A stretch of DNA of 64,000 nt from Streptomyces sp. NBC_00414 (GTDB lineage: Bacteria > Actinomycetota > Actinomycetes > Streptomycetales > Streptomycetaceae): assembly GCF_036038375.1 (NCBI RefSeq), contig NZ_CP107935.1, positions 4,340,001-4,404,000 on the forward strand, given 5' to 3'. The number at the start of each line of letters is the position of its first letter. Position 1 is the first letter of the stretch. The notes under the pieces were generated by a model. It was not told where the DNA came from. It worked only from the letters and a program-made list of their open reading frames with translations, and did not search any database. The position numbers and the translations under genes are program-made. This document shows, piece by piece, positions 59,986-64,000 of this stretch.

Positions 59986-61665
59986 ATGCAGACCCCCACA
60001 TACCTGGCCGCGGAGCTGCGGCTCCCCACCAACTGGCTCGACTACACGATCCTGGCGATCTACTTCGTCGTCGTGCTCGGCATCGGCTTCGCCGCCCGGC
60101 GCTCGGTGAAGACCAGCCTCGACTTCTTCCTGTCCGGGCGTTCACTGCCCGCCTGGGTGACCGGGCTGGCCTTCGTCGCCGCCAACCTCGGCGCGACCGA
60201 GATCCTGGGCATGGCCGCGAACAGCGCCCAGTACGGCGTCTACACCGTGCACTGGTACTGGATCGGCGCGATCCCCGCCATGGTCTTCCTGGGCCTGGTG
60301 ATGATGCCCTTCTACTACGGCTCGAAGGTCAGGTCCGTACCCGAGTTCCTGCTGCTGCGCTTCGACCGGGGCGCGCATCTGCTCAGTTCCGTGCTGTTCG
60401 CCTTCGCGGCGGTCCTCATCGCGGGCGTGAACCTCTACGCGCTCGCCATCGTCGTCGAGGCGCTGCTCGGCTGGCCGGAGTGGGTGTCGATCGTCGTCGC
60501 GGGCGCCTTCGTGCTCGCGTACATCACCCTCGGCGGTCTGTCGTCGGCGATCTACAACGAGGTGCTGCAGTTCTTCGTCATCCTCGCCGCGCTCATCCCG
60601 CTCACGCTGCTGGGCCTGAAGAAGGTCGGCGGCTGGGACGGTCTGACCGACTCCCTCACGGCGAGCCACGGCAGCGACTTCACCACCGCGTGGGGCGGCA
60701 CCGGCATCGGCAGCGACAACCCGCTCGGCGCCAACTGGCTGACCATCGTCCTGGGCCTCGGCTTCGTGCTCTCCTTCGGCTACTGGACGACGAACTTCGC
60801 CGAGGTGCAGCGCGCCCTGTCCGCGAAGAACCTGTCGGCGGCCCAGCGCACCCCGCTCATCGCCGCGTTCCCGAAGATCTTCATCGTCTTCCTGGTGATG
60901 ATCCCCGGCCTCGTCGCGGCCGTGCTCGTACCGAAGATCGGGACCTCCGCCTCCGACCTCCAGTACAACGACGCGATCCCGTACCTGATGGAGGACCTGC
61001 TCCCCAACGGAGTCCTCGGCATCGCGGTGACGGGCCTGCTGGCGGCCTTCATGGCGGGCATGGCGGCCAACATCTCGTCCTTCAACACCGTCTTCACCAA
61101 CGACATCTGGGGCAAGTACGTGAAGCGGGACGAGGAGGACGCGTACTACGTGCGCTTCGGCCGTCTCATCACGGTGGTCGGCGTGGTGGCGTCGATCGGC
61201 ACGGCGTTCCTGGCGTCGTCCTTCTCGAACATCATGAGTTACCTCCAGACGCTGTTCTCCTTCTTCAACGTGCCGATGTTCGTCGTCTTCATCGTCGGCA
61301 TGTTCTGGAAGCGGGCGTCCATGAAGTCCGGGTTCTGGGGGCTGCTCGCGGGCACCACGGCCGCGATGGTCAACTACTTCGTCCTCTACAAGCAGGACAT
61401 CATCGGCATCCCCTCCGACCAGGGCGCCAACTTCGTCTCCGCGATCGCCGGGTTCGTGGCCGGCGCGGTCGTCATGTTCGCGGTCTCCCTCTTCACCGCC
61501 CCGAAGCCGGCGGAGGAGCTGCGGGGGCTGGTGTACGGAACCAGCTCCCCCGGCATGGAGGAACCGGCCGGCGCGGGCGACGACGCCTGGTACCGCAGCC
61601 CCGCCCTGCTCGGCTGGGGTGCCATCGTCCTGGCCGCCGCCTGCTACATCCCGTTCTCGTTCTGA
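59986..61665 (+). CDS. sodium:solute symporter, SGLT-like, probable galactose uptake
   Basis: 559 residues with about 14 membrane helices. SSS features: helix-1 region DFFLSGRSLPAWVTGLAFVAANLGATEILGMA, then IGAIPAMVFLGLVMMPFYYGSKVRSVPEFLLLRFD. The group is closer to the sugar (SGLT) branch than the ActP-like gene at 32693. Divergence from galT and the shared promoter region point to galactose or a galactoside as substrate (inference). ATG 59986 with AAGTGAG upstream; a small membrane protein gene follows after 20 bp. Confidence 0.9.
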   Translation: MQTPTYLAAELRLPTNWLDYTILAIYFVVVLGIGFAARRSVKTSLDFFLSGRSLPAWVTGLAFVAANLGATEILGMAANSAQYGVYTVHWYWIGAIPAMVFLGLVMMPFYYGSKVRSVPEFLLLRFDRGAHLLSSVLFAFAAVLIAGVNLYALAIVVEALLGWPEWVSIVVAGAFVLAYITLGGLSSAIYNEVLQFFVILAALIPLTLLGLKKVGGWDGLTDSLTASHGSDFTTAWGGTGIGSDNPLGANWLTIVLGLGFVLSFGYWTTNFAEVQRALSAKNLSAAQRTPLIAAFPKIFIVFLVMIPGLVAAVLVPKIGTSASDLQYNDAIPYLMEDLLPNGVLGIAVTGLLAAFMAGMAANISSFNTVFTNDIWGKYVKRDEEDAYYVRFGRLITVVGVVASIGTAFLASSFSNIMSYLQTLFSFFNVPMFVVFIVGMFWKRASMKSGFWGLLAGTTAAMVNYFVLYKQDIIGIPSDQGANFVSAIAGFVAGAVVMFAVSLFTAPKPAEELRGLVYGTSSPGMEEPAGAGDDAWYRSPALLGWGAIVLAAACYIPFSF

Positions 61666-61685
61666 CCACTGGAGGATCGACAGCC

Positions 61686-61985
61686 ATGAGCGAGCACTCC
61701 GAGCGGGACCTCCAGCGCGAGGTCACCGAACTGCAGGGCAAGTCGGCCACCGCGGCCAGGCTCTTCGACATCCGCCGCATCATCGGCGGTCTCTTCGTGG
61801 TCTACGGGATCATCGTGACGATCGCCGGGATCACCGCGTCCGACGCCGACATCGACAAGGCGGAGGGCGTCAACATCAACCTCTGGACGGGCCTGGGCAT
61901 GCTGGCCCTCGGCCTGTTCTTCCTGGCCTGGCTGCGGCTGCGGCCGGTGGCACCGCCGACCACGGCCGACGACGCGACCGAGTAG
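61686..61985 (+). CDS. small two-helix membrane protein, symporter partner
   Basis: 99 residues. A charged N-terminus (DLQREVTELQGKSATAARLFDIRR) leads to two helices (about 32-50, GGLFVVYGIIVTIAGITA; 66-85, LWTGLGMLALGLFFLAWLRL). ATG with GGAGG 12 bases upstream. It is in an operon with the symporter. Possibly an accessory subunit, as DUF485 proteins are for ActP, but a different family; I cannot name it. Confidence 0.75.
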   Translation: MSEHSERDLQREVTELQGKSATAARLFDIRRIIGGLFVVYGIIVTIAGITASDADIDKAEGVNINLWTGLGMLALGLFFLAWLRLRPVAPPTTADDATE

Positions 61986-62011
61986 CCGGCCGGCCCGGGA
62001 GCCCGGGCCCT

Positions 62012-62093
62012 GGGCCCTGTCGTCGAATCCCCGCGTGCCGGGCGACTCCTGGCACGCACTCCGGGCGGACGTCGGCAATTTGGCGACAGGCCC
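62012..62093. mobile_element. MITE-like element with imperfect terminal inverted repeats
   Basis: 82 bp. Left end GGGCCCTGTCGTCGAATCC, right end (inverted) GGGCCTGTCGCCAAATTGCC: 15 or more positions match with a one-base gap. Inside is a second hairpin, GCGTGCC/GGCACGC (about 62034-62057). It has no ORF. Its right end runs into the stop codon of the regulator gene at 62093. It may be a small insertion or a terminator; I see no clear target duplication. Confidence 0.5.
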
Positions 62094-62797
62094 TAGGCCT
62101 CCTGCCCCCCGCCCGGTACCGAGTGCTGCGACACCGGGCCCGCGCGGTCCAGGAGGCCCGTACGGGCCGCCAGGGCGGCCGCCTCAAGGCGGGAGCCCAC
62201 GCCCAGCTTCATCAGGACCCGCTGCACATGCGTGCGGGCGGTGCTCGGCGCTATGCCCATGCCGGCCGCGATGAGCCGGGTGTCCTCGCCGTCGGCCACC
62301 CGCACCAGCACCTCGACCTCGCGGGGCGTCAGCATCTGGAGCAGCCGCTGCCCCTCGTCGTCGGGCTGCGCGGCCGGATTGAGAAGCTCGCTGAAGGCTC
62401 CCTGGAGGAGCTGCGGCGCCACCGCCGCCTCTCCCGCACGGGCCTTCATGATGGCGCGTTCGACACCCTCTATCCGCTCGTCGTGCCGTACGTATCCCGA
62501 GGCGCCGGCGGCGAACGCGGCGGCGATACCGCGCGGGTTGGGCACCGGTCCGAGGACCAGCACCGCGACCTGCGGCCGCTCCCGCTTGATCTTCACCACC
62601 GGGTCGAAGATGCCCGGTTCGGCAGGCGTGGCCGTACCGATCAGGCACACCTCCGGCGCCCTTGTGATCACCAGCTCCGCCGCTCCCGCGGCGGGTGCGG
62701 CCGCGGCCAGCACGCGGTGTCCGCGCAGTTTCAAGGCCGAGGCGAGCGCCTCGGCGAGCAGTCGGTGGTCGTCGACCACCATGAGCCGCACTCCCAT
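62093..62797 (-). CDS. LuxR-type regulator with a degenerate receiver domain
   Basis: 234 residues. The N-terminal domain begins like a receiver (RLMVVDDHRLLAEALASAL), but the strand that should carry the phospho-Asp reads CLIGTATPAEPG, with Gly at that place, and the conserved Lys is Arg (GYVRHD). So it cannot be phosphorylated in the usual way. The C-terminal HTH is normal (MLTPREVEVLVRVADGEDTRLIAAGMGIAPSTARTH). It may bind a ligand or act constitutively. ATG 62797 is chosen. No kinase is adjacent. Confidence 0.85.
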   Translation of the reverse strand: MGVRLMVVDDHRLLAEALASALKLRGHRVLAAAAPAAGAAELVITRAPEVCLIGTATPAEPGIFDPVVKIKRERPQVAVLVLGPVPNPRGIAAAFAAGASGYVRHDERIEGVERAIMKARAGEAAVAPQLLQGAFSELLNPAAQPDDEGQRLLQMLTPREVEVLVRVADGEDTRLIAAGMGIAPSTARTHVQRVLMKLGVGSRLEAAALAARTGLLDRAGPVSQHSVPGGGQEA

Positions 62798-63292
62798 CGA
62801 GCCCAACCCCCCAGTCCCCCCAGGTTCCCTACTGGTACCCCATGGATAGGAGCCCCCCGGCTCTCCATCCCCCGGAAGCTACACGCTTGTTCGACGTTGC
62901 GCTCCCCCCAGTGAAGAGAAGTGCCCCGGAATGCCTACATTCATCTCTTTCGCGGAACGGCGCATGGGAGACAACCTCCCTGGGCCAATACACGGGTATA
63001 CACCCGGAGTTTCCATTGATCATGGGTCTCCGTCGAGCACGGCGGGGCAACTTGCCACACTCCGCAGCGAACACGCCTGACCCGGATCGCCGTTTGACCA
63101 CCCTGTATCGACCTTGGACCATTTCCCGTTGTTCGCCGACAGCATCGCCGACGCCCCTGCCACCCGGGAAGCGGGCGGCAGGGGCGTTCTGTCGACACAG
63201 GGGCGTTCTGTTGACTTCAAGGGTCTTGAAGTGGTCTTCACGGGTGCCGCGTGGACCACCGGGTCGTGGGCCGTCGGGCACCGGCCCGTGGG
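62798..63292. other. spacer with terminator and repeats
   Basis: 495 bp without a credible gene. It holds the promoter of the regulator gene, a less GC-rich part (62930-63060), the terminator at 63151-63187 and a direct repeat CAGGGGCGTTCTGTCGAC / CAGGGGCGTTCTGTTGAC (about 63179-63196 and 63199-63216). Confidence 0.5.
63151..63187 (-). terminator. hairpin terminator
   Basis: Arms ACGCCCCTGCC (63151-63161) and GGCAGGGGCGT (63177-63187) with a 15-base loop, about 105 bp after the stop of the beta-propeller gene on the minus strand. Confidence 0.6.
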
Positions 63293-64000
63293 CTATTCGG
63301 CGCCGAATCCGATCGCCACGTAGTCCTTCTCGTCCTTGGAGTACGGCGCGCTGACCAGATCCTCGGCCATGAAGAGCCGACCGCCGGTGTAGAGCATCTC
63401 CGAGGTCTTGGGCACCATGCCGCTGATCGCGCTGCGGACCTGGTCGGTGGCCGGGGTCTCCAGGAGCTTGGTCTCCTTGAAGGACTTGCCGTCGATGGAG
63501 ACGACCTGGGAACCCTTGTCGTAGGGGCCGCTCTTGTACGCGAGGACGTTGGTGCCGTCCATCCGGATCGGGAAGATCTCGTAGCCCTCGCCGGCGTCGG
63601 CCCGGTCGCTCGTGGACTTGCCCGTGGCCAGCGAGAAGGACACGATCTCGTTGACCCGGCTGTACTGCTCTGCACCCTCGTGCTGCTTGGTCGGCACGTA
63701 CAGCTTGTCGTTGCCGACCGCGATCGACTTGCAGTTGTGGACCTTGTTCACACCGCAGTCGTGCTCGTACTTGCCGTCCTCCAGCGTGATCTTCGCGCGC
63801 AGCTTGCCGCTGTCGTCCAGCGAGAAGACGTCGGTCGCGCCGGACGCGGTGATCTCGCCGGAGTCCACGCCGAAGACGACCGGCTTGGTGGAGATGACCT
63901 TGGCGTTGTCGATGCCGGAGGGGAGCTTGTAGCTCCACTTGACGGTGCCCGACTTCGGGTCGAGCAGCTGGACCTCGTACTTCTCGTTGCCGTAGTCACC
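63293..64000 (-). CDS. PQQ-like beta-propeller protein, partial (5' end outside window)
   Basis: The last 235 residues of a longer protein; the frame is open to the window edge. Repeated blades such as LLDPKSGTVKWSYKLP, VFSLDDSGKLRAKI and VSIDGKSFKETKL fit a PQQ-binding-like beta-propeller. Two Cys (about 50 and 56 in this part, HDCGVNKVHNC) suggest a disulfide, so probably an exported protein, but the signal is not in the window. In Streptomyces such proteins are often membrane- or lipid-anchored, sometimes fused to Ser/Thr kinases; I cannot see which. Confidence 0.8.
   Translation of the reverse strand, partial: GDYGNEKYEVQLLDPKSGTVKWSYKLPSGIDNAKVISTKPVVFGVDSGEITASGATDVFSLDDSGKLRAKITLEDGKYEHDCGVNKVHNCKSIAVGNDKLYVPTKQHEGAEQYSRVNEIVSFSLATGKSTSDRADAGEGYEIFPIRMDGTNVLAYKSGPYDKGSQVVSIDGKSFKETKLLETPATDQVRSAISGMVPKTSEMLYTGGRLFMAEDLVSAPYSKDEKDYVAIGFGAE

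Noticed and set aside
62842..63354. Possible plus-strand gene in the spacer after the degenerate regulator
   Set aside because: No ribosome site, no family resemblance; it runs through a terminator and into the antisense of the beta-propeller gene.

Overview
The window is about 72% GC chromosomal DNA from a Streptomyces species. The base composition, GTG starts, four-base ATGA/GTGA gene overlaps and gene order all fit. From memory the order matches the Streptomyces coelicolor core from about SCO3092 (ndh) to the galTEK region (about SCO3138) and a little beyond. I see no prophage, integrated plasmid, CRISPR array, rRNA operon or antibiotic cluster. The variable material is in the spacers: dispersed palindromic repeats, short tandem duplications and one small element with imperfect terminal inverted repeats.

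Region 1 (1-8351): type II NADH dehydrogenase with an upstream Rex-type operator; a Ppx/GppA phosphatase, a DUF501 protein, the division protein DivIC and enolase; then two resuscitation-promoting-factor cell-wall hydrolases, the first behind a clear c-di-AMP (ydaO-type) riboswitch. Region 2 (8570-22039): a cytochrome P450, a globin-reductase that appears to be leaderless, MazG, a SurA-like lipoprotein, a Ser/Thr kinase coupled to a membrane protein, an HTH-linked N6-methylase-like protein with an altered catalytic motif, two secreted or lipoproteins, a GNAT, a secreted HNH nuclease and a short SCO6745-family protein. Region 3 (22292-34300): mfd, an FtsX-type ABC exporter, an MFS efflux protein, and a DUF485/solute-symporter pair.

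Region 4 (34385-42170): a coiled-coil protein, then a divergent cluster of toxin/immunity-type domains: a large Imm35-linker-deaminase-SUKH-4 protein with an SMI1-like partner on one strand, and a YwqJ-type deaminase with a SUKH-3 protein on the other. None has an export signal, so the cluster looks intracellular. It is the best candidate here for a poorly described system. A histidine kinase without a partner regulator follows. Region 5 (42492-52169): tRNA-Gln(UUG), glmU, prs, rplY, pth, a membrane protein, ppc, a fatty-acid desaturase and its TetR regulator. Region 6 (52211-64000): a Phd/RelE-type toxin-antitoxin pair with a palindromic operator, a small zinc-motif protein, a VOC protein, tam/tamR with two operator-like sites, a response regulator, a GNAT, the galactose operon galT-galE-galK divergent from a solute symporter and its small membrane partner, a response regulator that has lost its phospho-acceptor Asp, and the 3' part of a beta-propeller protein that runs off the end.

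Functional themes are redox and central carbon metabolism (ndh, eno, ppc, tam, gal), cell-envelope growth and germination (rpfA, rpfC, divIC, glmU) and translation (tRNA, rplY, pth). Function calls rest on motifs read by eye and on recalled families; no database search was run.
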